A stretch of DNA of 64,000 nucleotides from Candidatus Thorarchaeota archaeon. Lineage in GTDB: Archaea > Asgardarchaeota > Thorarchaeia > Thorarchaeales > Thorarchaeaceae. The notes under the pieces are model-generated. The model ran no database searches, was not told the DNA's origin, and saw nothing but the letters and a program-made list of their open reading frames with translations. The DNA lies in NCBI GenBank assembly GCA_029855935.1, contig JAGSHN010000019.1, positions 1 to 64,000 of the forward strand. Direction: 5' to 3'. Positions 23,208-32,157 of the stretch are shown here, one piece after another. Position 1 is the stretch's first letter. Every line of letters starts with the position of its first letter. A program made the position numbers and the translations under genes.

Positions 23208-24515
23208 GTGAATGATCTTGGACTGGCTGTTCTGATGGTCTTCATTGCGACCTATGCGATAATCTCGACAGAGAAGGTCAACCGTACTGCAATGTCACTT
23301 CTCGGAATGGCCGTAGTGGGTGCGGTTCTCTGGGCCGGCTATCAGGCTGGCATACCGGGTGGCATATCCTTTGCCGGGATGGCCGAACACATCGATTGGT
23401 CCACAATCCTCTTCGTCACTGCAATGATGATAATCGTGGGCGTGGCGGGCGCCTCCGGGATGTTCCAGTACATCGCGCTGCGCCTGTCGCGACCCAGCGG
23501 TGGCGACCATAGGCGTCTCTTCCAGACATTCATAGGATTCACCTTCGGCATCTCGCTGTTCTTCGACACCACCTCAACAATGCTGATAATGGCGCCGCTC
23601 ACGATTGAGGTCTGCAAGGCCTTGGAGATAGACTTCAAGCCATTCCTCGTCTGCGAGTCGTTGACAAGCAACTTTGCGTCAATTCCATCGATAGTGGGTG
23701 CGGTCCCGAATCTCGTCATCGCCGGCGAGACGAATATGGATGCCGGGTTTCTGTTCATAGTGTTCATGCCACTTGCCATTGTGCTGCTTGTGGTCACGCT
23801 CCCAATCATGACCTGGTGGTATCGTTCATCCTTTGGGAGGACGGAGGCATATCGTGTACAGGCTGTGTTTGACATCGATCCGAGCCACATGATACGGTCG
23901 GAGCGTGACTTCTACGCAGCGGTACTGGGAATTGGCGCTCTGGTCGTGGGCTTTGCTCTTGGTCCGTCCCTCCACGTGGAGCCCCCCATGGTGGCTCTCA
24001 TTGTGGCGTCTGGTCTCCTGCTGCTCTCACACGACCGTGCGAATCGCTTTCTCCGTGAGGTCGGCTGGGACACCGTCTTCTTTCTGGTAGGCCTCTTCGG
24101 ACTGGTTGTGGCGCTCGAGGTCACAGGGCTGATCGAGGAGCTCGGCGTGGCGATAGGCGGGATAATCGGCGAGAATGCCATCTTTGCGACCGTGTTCCTA
24201 GTCTGGGTGCCGGCGATGCTCTCCGCTTTCCTCGATAATCTCCCTGTGTCGGCGGTTCTGGCACCGATTGCAAGCAGGTTCTCCTACATCAGTCCCGTGC
24301 TCCCCCTTGCGCTCGTCTTTGCTGTCAACATTGGTGGCTATCTCTTCACCCCACTCGGTTCCCCCGCGAACATGGTCGCAATGGGCTTTGCTGAGAAGGA
24401 ACACGACCGAATCCCGTTCAGCGAGTTCGCAAAGATTGGGACAGTCCTTGGTCTCATTCATCTGGCGATAGGCAGTCTCTGGCTCATCGGAGTGATGTTC
24501 CTGATGGGTTTCTGA
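23208..24515 (+). CDS. SLC13/ArsB/NhaD-superfamily permease, copy 1
   Basis: This 435-residue polytopic protein (about 10-12 helices) has conserved elements of the ArsB/NhaD/P-protein group. A first helix contains V-F-I-A-T-Y-A-I-I-S-T-E-K. Other elements are H-I-D-W-S-T-I-L-F-V-T-A-M-M, F-D-T-T-S-T-M-L-I-M-A-P-L-T, S-N-F-A-S-I-P-S-I-V-G-A-V-P-N and F-L-D-N-L-P-V-S-A-V-L, the two half-site signatures with small and Asn/Asp residues. These carriers move anions or exchange ions with Na+/H+; the substrate cannot be read. The GTG start has GAGGACTTACC just before it. A paralogue follows 77 bases downstream on the same strand. Confidence 0.85.
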   Translation: MNDLGLAVLMVFIATYAIISTEKVNRTAMSLLGMAVVGAVLWAGYQAGIPGGISFAGMAEHIDWSTILFVTAMMIIVGVAGASGMFQYIALRLSRPSGGDHRRLFQTFIGFTFGISLFFDTTSTMLIMAPLTIEVCKALEIDFKPFLVCESLTSNFASIPSIVGAVPNLVIAGETNMDAGFLFIVFMPLAIVLLVVTLPIMTWWYRSSFGRTEAYRVQAVFDIDPSHMIRSERDFYAAVLGIGALVVGFALGPSLHVEPPMVALIVASGLLLLSHDRANRFLREVGWDTVFFLVGLFGLVVALEVTGLIEELGVAIGGIIGENAIFATVFLVWVPAMLSAFLDNLPVSAVLAPIASRFSYISPVLPLALVFAVNIGGYLFTPLGSPANMVAMGFAEKEHDRIPFSEFAKIGTVLGLIHLAIGSLWLIGVMFLMGF

Positions 24516-24591
24516 GATGTCGCCTGACGAGGGAAGAGAGATGGATGGCCTAGACATCGTGGTCCGTGCGCTGGCGTTCTGAACTGGAGGC

Positions 24592-25905
24592 GTGGAGCGG
24601 TTGCAGCCAATCGGTGGCCCTGTTCTGCTGGTCTTCATTGGCACCTACCTCCTCATCTCAAGCGAACGGGTCAACCGCACAGCGATGGCTATGACTGGGA
24701 TGGGCATCGTTGGCACCGTAATGTGGATCGCGCACGCGCTCGACTCGTCACAGGGCGCGACCTTCAGGATGCTTGTTGAGCATATCGAGTGGCACACAAT
24801 CCTCTTCATCACTGCGATGATGGTCATCGTGGCAGTTGCCAGTGCATCGGGGATGTTTCAGTTCATCGCCATCACTATCGCGCGGCCGACCAGAGGTGAC
24901 ACGCGCCGGCTGTTTGTCGTATTCATGGTCTTTGTCTTCGCCATCTCGTTGTTCTTTGACACTGTGTCGACCATCCTCATAATCGGTCCTCTGACGATAG
25001 AGGTGTGCAAGGCGCTTGACATAGACTTCAGGCCCTTTCTCATCGCAGAGGCTGTGGTCTGCAATTTTGCGTCCATCCCCTCGATTGTCGGTGCGGTCCC
25101 GAATCTCGTCATTGCTGACAGGACCGGCATCACAGCCTCATTCCTTTTCCTCGTACTGATGCCCCTCTCCGCGATCCTGATGCTCATCTCGCTTCCCATC
25201 TTCCTGCACAGGTTCAGGGACATACTGCAGCCAGCACCTGAGGAGCTGGTCCATCAGATGATGTTAATCGACCCCGAGCTGATGATTCGTTCCCGCACGG
25301 ACTTCTACATGTCCGTTGTGGGGATGGCAGCACTCGTCCTCGGCTTCACGGTGGGAACGACTGCAGGTGTCGAACCAGCTCTCATTGCCATCGTGGTGGC
25401 CTTCGTGATGCTCCTGCTGACCCGTGAACGGGTCGAGAAGATCCTCGCGCGGATTGGTTGGGGGACCGTCTTTTTCCTCATTGGTATCTTTGGTCTTGTT
25501 GCTGCTCTGGAGATCACTGGCATCATTGATGACATCGGTCGCGCCGTCGGCCAGATTGTGGGTGGCAACATCTCCTCGGCCGTGGTGTTCCTCATCTGGG
25601 TGCCAGCAGCACTCTCTGCGGTCATCGACAACATCCCCGTGTCAGTCGTTCTCGCTCCGATAGTCATACAGTTCTCCGGGCTCTCCCCTGTCCTGCCCGC
25701 CGTGTTGATATTTGCAGTCAATGTCGGAGGATATCTCCTCCCCATTGGTGCGCCCGCGAACTTGCTCGTTCTCGCCCTTGCAGAACAGGAGGGCAGGCCG
25801 ATCTCACTGGGCAGTTTCGCACGTGTGGCCACAGTTCTGGCCCTGTTGCACCTTGCGGTCGGCACGGTGTGGCTGGTCCTGCTGTCCCTCTTCTTTGCAT
25901 GGTGA
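24592..25905 (+). CDS. SLC13/ArsB/NhaD-superfamily permease, copy 2
   Basis: The 437-residue paralogue of the preceding gene repeats every landmark: S-S-E-R-V-N-R-T-A-M-A-M, H-I-E-W-H-T-I-L-F-I-T-A-M-M, L-F-F-D-T-V-S-T-I-L-I-I-G-P-L, S-I-P-S-I-V-G-A-V-P-N-L-V-I-A, and V-I-D-N-I-P-V-S-V-V-L. It therefore arose by tandem duplication, and sequence differences are spread throughout. The GTG start follows TGGAGGC. Two unequal copies could form a heterodimer or have split substrates (inference). Confidence 0.85.
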   Translation: MERLQPIGGPVLLVFIGTYLLISSERVNRTAMAMTGMGIVGTVMWIAHALDSSQGATFRMLVEHIEWHTILFITAMMVIVAVASASGMFQFIAITIARPTRGDTRRLFVVFMVFVFAISLFFDTVSTILIIGPLTIEVCKALDIDFRPFLIAEAVVCNFASIPSIVGAVPNLVIADRTGITASFLFLVLMPLSAILMLISLPIFLHRFRDILQPAPEELVHQMMLIDPELMIRSRTDFYMSVVGMAALVLGFTVGTTAGVEPALIAIVVAFVMLLLTRERVEKILARIGWGTVFFLIGIFGLVAALEITGIIDDIGRAVGQIVGGNISSAVVFLIWVPAALSAVIDNIPVSVVLAPIVIQFSGLSPVLPAVLIFAVNVGGYLLPIGAPANLLVLALAEQEGRPISLGSFARVATVLALLHLAVGTVWLVLLSLFFAW

Positions 25906-25976
25906 CCGTCACCAGAGTCTTTATCCATCACTGATCGTGACGGACGATACAGCCAGAGAACAGAGGTCTGAGATTC

Positions 25977-26489
25977 TTGCCGCGTCGAGCACGGTGTCCC
26001 TATTGTGACAGGTTGTTCCGTGTGGACAAGCTCGATGAACATGTCGTCCGCTGCAGGCAGCGCCACCTCGAGAGGAATCAGCCCCAGCAGCAACAGCAGT
26101 GGCAACGTCCTGTCGGTGGCGAGATAGTCGTGGATGGGACCAATATTGCACACTATCTCACAGCGACCGGCACGCCACGTGTGCACAACCTCGTCATCGC
26201 ACAAAGGAGCCTCATCTCGGCTGGCTACACGCCCATCACGGTGGTGTCTGCCGCGCTCATCCACAGGATTGACCATCCTGACATACTGGAGGAGATGATC
26301 GCCAGCGGCGAGGTCGTAGAGTCGGGACGAGGTCAGAACGATGATCTTGTGATGATCAGACTGGCGCAGAGAAAAGGCATCGAGATAGTCACAAACGACA
26401 GGTTCCTCGACTGGCTCGACAGGTATCCCTGGCTGGCAGGCCGGCTGCGACGCTATCGGATGACTCCTCACGCTCTGATATTGCTCTGA
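25977..26489 (+). CDS. zinc-finger plus NYN/Zc3h12a-like nuclease domain protein
   Basis: The 170-residue protein starts at a TTG. An N-terminal C2HC finger (C7, C10, H22, C26) comes first, then a Gln-rich linker (about 35-43). The PIN/NYN nuclease core follows: I-V-V-D-G-T-N-I-A-H with D53, Q-N-D-D-L-V-M-I near 119-126, and V-T-N-D-R-F-L-D-W near 138-146. This acidic set matches Zc3h12a/NYN-like RNases. A zinc finger fused to a nuclease suggests RNA binding and cutting. It follows the permeases by 71 bases. The start could also be at a later codon, since TTG is weak. Confidence 0.75.
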   Translation: MPRRARCPYCDRLFRVDKLDEHVVRCRQRHLERNQPQQQQQWQRPVGGEIVVDGTNIAHYLTATGTPRVHNLVIAQRSLISAGYTPITVVSAALIHRIDHPDILEEMIASGEVVESGRGQNDDLVMIRLAQRKGIEIVTNDRFLDWLDRYPWLAGRLRRYRMTPHALILL

Positions 26490-26589
26490 GTCACGGCCAG
26501 TTCGAAAGCGTTAAAATCGGAGTAGTGGCGGTTGAACTGTCGAGCGGCACTTCTGCTGGCTGGCCTGATTGGTTGGTTGGTGACGCCCA

Positions 26590-28392
26590 ATGAAGATCGA
26601 TGAACTTCGCTCCAAGTACCTAGAGTTCTTCCGACAGAGAGGCCACGCGGTGATACCTTCTGCATCCCTGCTTCCTGAGAACGACCCCACAGTGCTGTTC
26701 ACGACAGCTGGGATGCATCCTCTCGTACCGTTCCTGCTTGGAGAGCCGCACCCGAAGGGAAAACGTCTCACCAACTGTCAGAAGTGTATCCGGACGACTG
26801 ATATCGACAGCGTGGGCGATACGGTCCATCTGACGTTCTTTGAGATGTTGGGCAACTGGAGTCTTGGCGACTACTGGAAGCGCGAGGCAATAACGTGGAG
26901 CTATGAGTTCCTGACATCGAGGGACTGGCTTGGCTTCGACCCGGAGCGTCTGTACGTCACGGTCTTTGCTGGCGATGACGACGCACCACGTGACACAGAG
27001 TCCGCAGAGATATGGAAGAGTCTCGGCATCCCCGAGGAGCGAATCTACTACCTGCCGAAGGAGGACAACTGGTGGGGTCCTGCGGGAACGACTGGTCCCT
27101 GTGGACCGTGCACTGAGATGTTCATCGAGATCGATGAGATTCCCAAGTGTGGTCCGGACTGCCGTCCTGGTTGTAGCTGTGGCCACTTCGTCGAGGTCTG
27201 GAATGATGTCTTCATGGAGTACAACAAGCGTGCCGACGGGACCTACGAGCCGCTAAAGCAACGCAATGTCGACACGGGGATGGGCGTCGAGCGTACGGCT
27301 GCGATGCTTCAGCGGGTGCCGACGGTCTATGACACGGAGGCCTTCCGTCCCCTCATTGACAAGATAAAGGAGCTGTCCCCAAGAGAGCAGTTCTCGGAGG
27401 ACGATGAGGTCCTATGCAGGATAATCGCTGACCACACGAAGGCGGCCGTGATGATAATGGCTGACGACGCTCGGATATCCCCCTCGAATGTCGAACAGGG
27501 CTACGTAGTCCGGAGGCTCCTCAGAAAGGCCATTCTCAGTGCCGAGAGGCTGGGTATCGAGAGCGGTTTCCTGACGGTGCTCGCCGACATCGTCATCCAG
27601 ATGTATCGTCACGTCTATGACGAGACCGAGCGCAACAGGGACTTTGTCATGCAGAATCTTGTTGACGAGGAGCGGAAGTTCAGGAAGACGCTCGGAAAGG
27701 CCCTCAGACGTCTGGAGCGAATCATTGAGACGAATGGCACAGTGACGGGCAAGGACGCTTTCCTTCTCTTCACAAGCTTTGGTCTCCCCCTAGAGATAAC
27801 GCGAGAGATTGCCGAGGAGAAGGGCATCAGCATAGATATGGACGAGTTCCGACGCGAGTTCGAGCATCACAGGGAGATCTCCCGCACTGCCACACAGGGC
27901 AAGTTCAAGGGTGGTCTTGCGGACCACAGTGAGGAGATAACAAAGCTGCACACGGCAACGCATCTGCTCCAAGCGGCTCTGCGGAAGGTGCTGGGCGAGT
28001 CCGTGCGTCAGATGGGCAGCAATATCACGAGAGAGCGTCTCAGGTTCGACTTCACATTCCCACGAAAGCTGACGCCTGAGGAGATAAAGCAGGTGGAGGA
28101 CCTCGTGAACGATGTGATAAGACGCGACCTGCCTGTCAAACGTGAGGTGATGCCCTATGATGAGGCCATCGCAAGCGGTGCCTTGGCATTCTTCCGTGAC
28201 GTCTACGGCGATGAGGTCTCCGTCTACTCTGTTGGTGACTTCAGCAGGGAGGTCTGCGGTGGTCCTCACGTGGAGCACACTGGTGTGCTAGGTCGATTCA
28301 AGATCACCAAGCAGAAGAAGATAGGTGCCGGTCTGATGCGTATCAAGGCGGTCCTCATAGACGAGGAGGGCGGTGACACGGGGCAGCAATAG
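26590..28392 (+). CDS. alaS: short, bacterial-type alanyl-tRNA synthetase lacking the C-Ala domain
   Basis: The enzyme charges tRNA-Ala. The N-terminus (M-K-I-D-E-L-R-S-K-Y-L-E-F-F) and motifs F-T-T-A-G-M, C-Q-K-C-I-R-T and F-F-E-M-L-G-N-W-S-L-G-D-Y are of bacterial type. So is the Cys group C-G-P-D-C-R-P-G-C-S-C-G. The editing domain is present: H454-x3-H458 (H-T-A-T-H) and C556-G-G-P-H560. At 600 residues it ends right after editing; usual bacterial and archaeal AlaRS have about 870-910 residues with a dimerising C-Ala domain. The shape matches short AlaRS known from candidate-phyla bacteria. Transfer from bacteria is likely. A TATA-like TTAAAATC lies about 75 bases upstream. Confidence 0.92.
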   Translation: MKIDELRSKYLEFFRQRGHAVIPSASLLPENDPTVLFTTAGMHPLVPFLLGEPHPKGKRLTNCQKCIRTTDIDSVGDTVHLTFFEMLGNWSLGDYWKREAITWSYEFLTSRDWLGFDPERLYVTVFAGDDDAPRDTESAEIWKSLGIPEERIYYLPKEDNWWGPAGTTGPCGPCTEMFIEIDEIPKCGPDCRPGCSCGHFVEVWNDVFMEYNKRADGTYEPLKQRNVDTGMGVERTAAMLQRVPTVYDTEAFRPLIDKIKELSPREQFSEDDEVLCRIIADHTKAAVMIMADDARISPSNVEQGYVVRRLLRKAILSAERLGIESGFLTVLADIVIQMYRHVYDETERNRDFVMQNLVDEERKFRKTLGKALRRLERIIETNGTVTGKDAFLLFTSFGLPLEITREIAEEKGISIDMDEFRREFEHHREISRTATQGKFKGGLADHSEEITKLHTATHLLQAALRKVLGESVRQMGSNITRERLRFDFTFPRKLTPEEIKQVEDLVNDVIRRDLPVKREVMPYDEAIASGALAFFRDVYGDEVSVYSVGDFSREVCGGPHVEHTGVLGRFKITKQKKIGAGLMRIKAVLIDEEGGDTGQQ

Positions 28393-28513
28393 GGCCGCGC
28401 CAAGACACATACCCACGTTACCGCAGCAATATCTTTTTGTCCTATGCGTTCGTATGAACATAATGCCCCGCAATAGGATAGACTAGCCACTATCCGTCAG
28501 GGATGGTGCTGAG

Positions 28514-28882
28514 ATGAAGAAGGAGCGCACGCTGGAGGCAGTCAGAGAGTCATGCCGCCGGCTCATTGAGCAGCTTGAGCGAGGTGCCGACTGTGATGAG
28601 CTTCTTGTTGCTCAGAGAGAGTTCGAGCAGGCAGTAGATGACGCGATGGATGCGTATCGTAGAGGCGAGATACGAGTCGACGCTGTGGCCCTGCCCGAGC
28701 TGATGTACGAGTTTGTCAAGACCGAGCTGCCAATGTTGTGCAGAGGCGACTCGGCGATGAGGACAAGGGCCCTGCAACGTGCCCGACTGTTCCTAAACAC
28801 AATGGACCTTGTGGTGGCACCCGTCGAGGTGGACGGGGAGGACGGATCCGAGAGGGTAACTGGGGAGGCGGTCTCTCACTGA
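28514..28882 (+). CDS. small acidic helical hypothetical protein
   Basis: The 122-residue protein is mostly helical and rich in Glu, Arg and Ala (E-S-C-R-R-L-I-E-Q-L-E-R-G-A-D-C). It has no membrane segment and no metal site beyond three scattered Cys, and the C-terminus is acidic. ATG follows GGGATGGTGCTGAG. A TATA-like CAATATCTTTTTG lies about 85 bases upstream. It ends 10 bases from the convergent metallophosphoesterase gene. I recognise no family. Confidence 0.6.
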   Translation: MKKERTLEAVRESCRRLIEQLERGADCDELLVAQREFEQAVDDAMDAYRRGEIRVDAVALPELMYEFVKTELPMLCRGDSAMRTRALQRARLFLNTMDLVVAPVEVDGEDGSERVTGEAVSH

Positions 28883-28892
28883 CTCTCCTCCA

Positions 28893-29801
28893 TCATCGTC
28901 GCGCCATCGCGTACGGCATCCCCTCGCAGATATCGCCGCTGACGAAGTCGACAACCTTCACCTCGCCGTCATCGATCTCTACCTGTGCCACTGCGTCTCG
29001 CGCCAGTGACTCGAAGTCGCCATCAGCAGGTCGTCCGTATCCCAGTGGGACGGTCATTGCAGTGATGCCATCTATGCGGATGAGATTTCGGATGTGGCTG
29101 TGGCCAGAGATGCTCAGTACCACTCTGCCGTCCCTGCGCAGGATCTCGCCTGTGCTGGTGGCGCCCATGAAGGCACTGAAGAAGTCCCATGGGAGTCGGT
29201 TCTTGTAGACGGTGAGTTCTCTGAAGGGGAGGTGGTGCGAGACATAGACCACCCATCTGACCCTCTCTGGTAGCGTCTTGAGGTCGTACTCAAGCTTGCC
29301 ATTGAAGAGCTCGGTGGCCTCCCTATCGGTGAAACTCCAGTCCACATTGAATACGTCGAACCAGACAGCACCCCTGTACTCCTTGCGCCTGTACTGCTCC
29401 TCTGATATGCCCAGCTCAGGTCTTGCAAACGAGTAGTCCGACCATCCGATGCTGCCCACGAAGGCGCCCTCGCCATCGATGTACGGCTCGTCTGGCAGGT
29501 AGTGAAACCCTGTGTTCTTGCAGGCGTCGCCAATCAACCGTGCGTACTTCTCAAGCGAGCCAATCTGTTTCTCGCTCTCGAACCAGATGTCGTGATTGCC
29601 GGGGACAAAGAGTCGCACCGCATCGTCGACTGCAAGGGTTGCCAGCGCCTCCTCAAGAATACTCAGGTCATGACTCAGATCGCCCGCGATCACGAACACA
29701 TCGGGTGCAATGTCCTCCACGCGGTCCTTGATGGCCATCAGGAGCGGCTCGTCCGCTCCTCCTGGGACCACATGGATGTCCGACACGGCGGCAATCTTCA
29801 T
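28893..29801 (-). CDS. calcineurin-like metallophosphoesterase
   Basis: The 302-residue enzyme has the full two-metal site: S-D-I-H (D8, H10), G-D-L-S-H-D, V-P-G-N-H-D-I-W, V-S-H-H-L-P-F and S-G-H-S-H-I. It has no signal peptide, so it acts in the cytoplasm. The substrate (phosphomonoester, phosphodiester or cyclic nucleotide) cannot be told from the sequence. ATG at 29801 starts right at the first strand (M-K-I-A-A-V-S-D). It is divergent from the FAD-linked oxidase gene, with a 213-base gap that includes an AT-rich stretch near 29850-29865. Confidence 0.9.
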   Translation of the reverse strand: MKIAAVSDIHVVPGGADEPLLMAIKDRVEDIAPDVFVIAGDLSHDLSILEEALATLAVDDAVRLFVPGNHDIWFESEKQIGSLEKYARLIGDACKNTGFHYLPDEPYIDGEGAFVGSIGWSDYSFARPELGISEEQYRRKEYRGAVWFDVFNVDWSFTDREATELFNGKLEYDLKTLPERVRWVVYVSHHLPFRELTVYKNRLPWDFFSAFMGATSTGEILRRDGRVVLSISGHSHIRNLIRIDGITAMTVPLGYGRPADGDFESLARDAVAQVEIDDGEVKVVDFVSGDICEGMPYAMARR

Positions 29802-30014
29802 TGTGAGTCACACCGTATGAGGCCAGCGTTCTTTCACTCACGTTGTCGATTATTAAGATAGCGAAGACGCCACCGCTCTGAGGTCTCTCACCAGTCATCC
29901 TGCAGGTGTGGGCATCCGCGCCACAACGACCTTGCTCGGACCAGAGGGTGCCACCCGAACCTTGATATTCCGTGTTGTATGATTGTCCCGTCACATATCT
30001 CGGGTGATGTGACT

Positions 30015-31670
30015 ATGACCAATCGGATTGAGGCGCAGGCTCTCCCTGATGTTGACCTGTCGGCTGTCAAGACCGTCAGTGACCCTGAGCAGATTGCGGA
30101 CACTTACGCACTCTACCTTGACGACGAGTCGCACTCCTTTGACGGTCGTGCCGAGCGAATACTGTTTCCGACCACTGAGGAAGAGGTCGCGACGATACTC
30201 CGTGAGGCGAATGCCTCAGGCACTCCGGTGACGGTCCAGGGTAACCGCACTGGCCTGACAGGAGCGGCCGTACCGCTTGGCGGCATTGTGATCAATCTTG
30301 AGAAGATGAACAGGCTCCTCTATATGGACTACAATGAGGAGCGTGGAATCTACACTATCGCTGCAGAGCCGGGTCTTCCTCTTGAGGACCTCGTCGATGC
30401 AGTCACCATGAAGCGTCTGGATGCACTGAGGGGCAAGGGTTCGCCTGAACAGCAGGCTGTTCTTGAGAGGTTCCTCAACGAGTCCGCAATGTACACGTTT
30501 CCAGTGGATCCCACAGAGAAGAGTGCCTTCATAGGCGGCATCACAGCGTGCAATGCCTCTGGCGCGAGGACATTCAGGTACGGGGCAGTGCGTGACTGGG
30601 TGTTCCGCATCCGTGTGGTCCTGATGAATGGCGATGTACTTGACATACGTCGTGGCGAGGTCATTGCGCAGGATGGCAAGTTCGAGATAGTGCTCAGTGA
30701 TGGCGGCACAGTGACCATACCCGTTCCTTCATACACGATGCCGAACACGAAGAATGCTGCAGGCCTGTTCGCCCGACCCGATATGGACCTGATTGACCTG
30801 TTTGTTGGCTCAGAGGGCATCCTCGGAGTGATAACACTTGTTGAGCTTGGTCTGGTACCCCTCCCCGAGAACATAATGACCGTGATGGCGTTCTTCCCCT
30901 CCGAGGAGGATGCCGTGGACTTTGTCTACGAGGCACGCGCCCCCGACTCTCCCGTACAGATGGAGTTCCTCGAGTACTTTGGTCCCAACGCACTGAAGAT
31001 AATCCGTGAGAAGGCCAGCGATGCTGGGATAAGGGTCCCAGCCCTGACCGACGAGACACAGGCAATAGTCTTCTTCGAGTTCGCATACACGGAGGAGGAC
31101 ATGGAGGAGAAGATAGTGGCCCTTGAGGAGATGCTCAACAGGCACAACTCCTCTTCCGAGTCCAGCTGGGCAGGCCTCGACCGGACGGAGCTGGAGAAGA
31201 TGAAGACCGTCCGCCACTTCATCCCCGAGACGATAAACGCGACCATTGTGCAGAGAAAGCAGCAGTACCATGAGGTCCACAAGATTGGCACCGACATGGC
31301 CGTTCCCGACGAGGCCCTTCGAGACTATCTAGAGTTCTATCGTCAGGTTCTTGACGAGCAGGGGATGGAGTATGTCATCTTTGGTCATATCGGGAACAAT
31401 CACCTGCACGTCAATATGATACCGCGAAACAACGAGGAGGTCCAGCAGGGCATGGACAACTACATGCTCTTCGCCAAGCGCGCTGTGGAACTCGGCGGGA
31501 CAGTCGCTGCTGAACATGGTATCGGGAAGCTCAAGCGCGAGTTCCTCAAGGTGATGTACGGCGACAAGGGCATTGCCGAGATTCAGGCGGTGAAACGTGC
31601 GCTTGACCCGAAGTGGCTGCTCAATCCCGGCAACATGGTCGAGGTGCCTGCTGACGTCTCAGTGGGCTGA
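30015..31670 (+). CDS. FAD-linked oxidase (GlcD/D-lactate dehydrogenase family)
   Basis: The 551-residue protein has the PCMH FAD-binding fold: P-T-T-E-E-E-V, V-Q-G-N-R-T-G-L-T-G-A-A-V-P, A-F-I-G-G-I-T-A-C-N-A-S-G-A-R and G-S-E-G-I-L-G-V-I-T. The C-terminal substrate domain follows, with F-G-H-I-G-N-N-H-L-H-V, A-E-H-G-I-G-K-L-K and the family ending L-L-N-P-G-N-M-V. Such enzymes oxidise 2-hydroxy acids (lactate, glycolate) and pass electrons to quinone, ETF or FeS partners. No FeS partner gene adjoins. I chose ATG 30015 over the ATG at 29979 because little before it looks coding. The protein is somewhat longer than GlcD, with an insert near residues 125-155. Confidence 0.88.
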   Translation: MTNRIEAQALPDVDLSAVKTVSDPEQIADTYALYLDDESHSFDGRAERILFPTTEEEVATILREANASGTPVTVQGNRTGLTGAAVPLGGIVINLEKMNRLLYMDYNEERGIYTIAAEPGLPLEDLVDAVTMKRLDALRGKGSPEQQAVLERFLNESAMYTFPVDPTEKSAFIGGITACNASGARTFRYGAVRDWVFRIRVVLMNGDVLDIRRGEVIAQDGKFEIVLSDGGTVTIPVPSYTMPNTKNAAGLFARPDMDLIDLFVGSEGILGVITLVELGLVPLPENIMTVMAFFPSEEDAVDFVYEARAPDSPVQMEFLEYFGPNALKIIREKASDAGIRVPALTDETQAIVFFEFAYTEEDMEEKIVALEEMLNRHNSSSESSWAGLDRTELEKMKTVRHFIPETINATIVQRKQQYHEVHKIGTDMAVPDEALRDYLEFYRQVLDEQGMEYVIFGHIGNNHLHVNMIPRNNEEVQQGMDNYMLFAKRAVELGGTVAAEHGIGKLKREFLKVMYGDKGIAEIQAVKRALDPKWLLNPGNMVEVPADVSVG

Positions 31671-32066
31671 CCTCGTCTCACGAACCACTCCGATACAGAT
31701 CTCCTCCACGGTTCTCATCTTGAGGCACAGCTCCTCATCCTCCTGACAGACTCGATCCCTGTCCTTGATACCCATCCCTCTCCAGAACTCCTCGGCGACC
31801 TGCCGGAACTCTCGATGGTCAGACGAGCCTGTCCTCTCATTCTGAACACGAGGCCGCGTCTGTCTGTGCGCCTCCAGAGACTGCGTGAGCATTCTCACAA
31901 GATCATCAACCGATGCCTTTCGCACTCTTACACGACCCCAGTAGTCACACATCGCTCCTCTGCAGGGGCCTCTGACCATGACGCACCAGTTCACTGTCTC
32001 ATCACTCTCTCCCGTCACTGATTGTCGTTGCTGCCGAGCGCGGAGAGCGTGGTCCTCGCTGGCCAC
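31659..32066 (-). CDS. small Cys-containing hypothetical protein
   Basis: The 135-residue protein has W-C-V-M-V-R-G-P-C-R-G-A-M-C-D-Y-W near residues 27-43, three Cys in a spacing that could hold a metal, then a charged helical part. Its end overlaps the convergent oxidase gene by 12 bases. The composition around the Cys block looks like genuine protein. No family is recognised. Confidence 0.5.
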   Translation of the reverse strand: MASEDHALRARQQRQSVTGESDETVNWCVMVRGPCRGAMCDYWGRVRVRKASVDDLVRMLTQSLEAHRQTRPRVQNERTGSSDHREFRQVAEEFWRGMGIKDRDRVCQEDEELCLKMRTVEEICIGVVRETRSAH

Positions 32067-32157
32067 ATCTCTGCTCGAGTGACCACCTTGTGACCACTCA
32101 CGCGCCCCTGCTCTGCAATGACTTCTCTTAAGATCTCAGGTGAGGATACGTCTCATC

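Noticed and set aside
25305-26471. 388-codon minus-strand frame across permease copy 2 and the zinc-finger nuclease
   Set aside because: It is antisense to two well-supported genes; the Thr/Arg/Met-rich translation is typical of antisense membrane-protein DNA.
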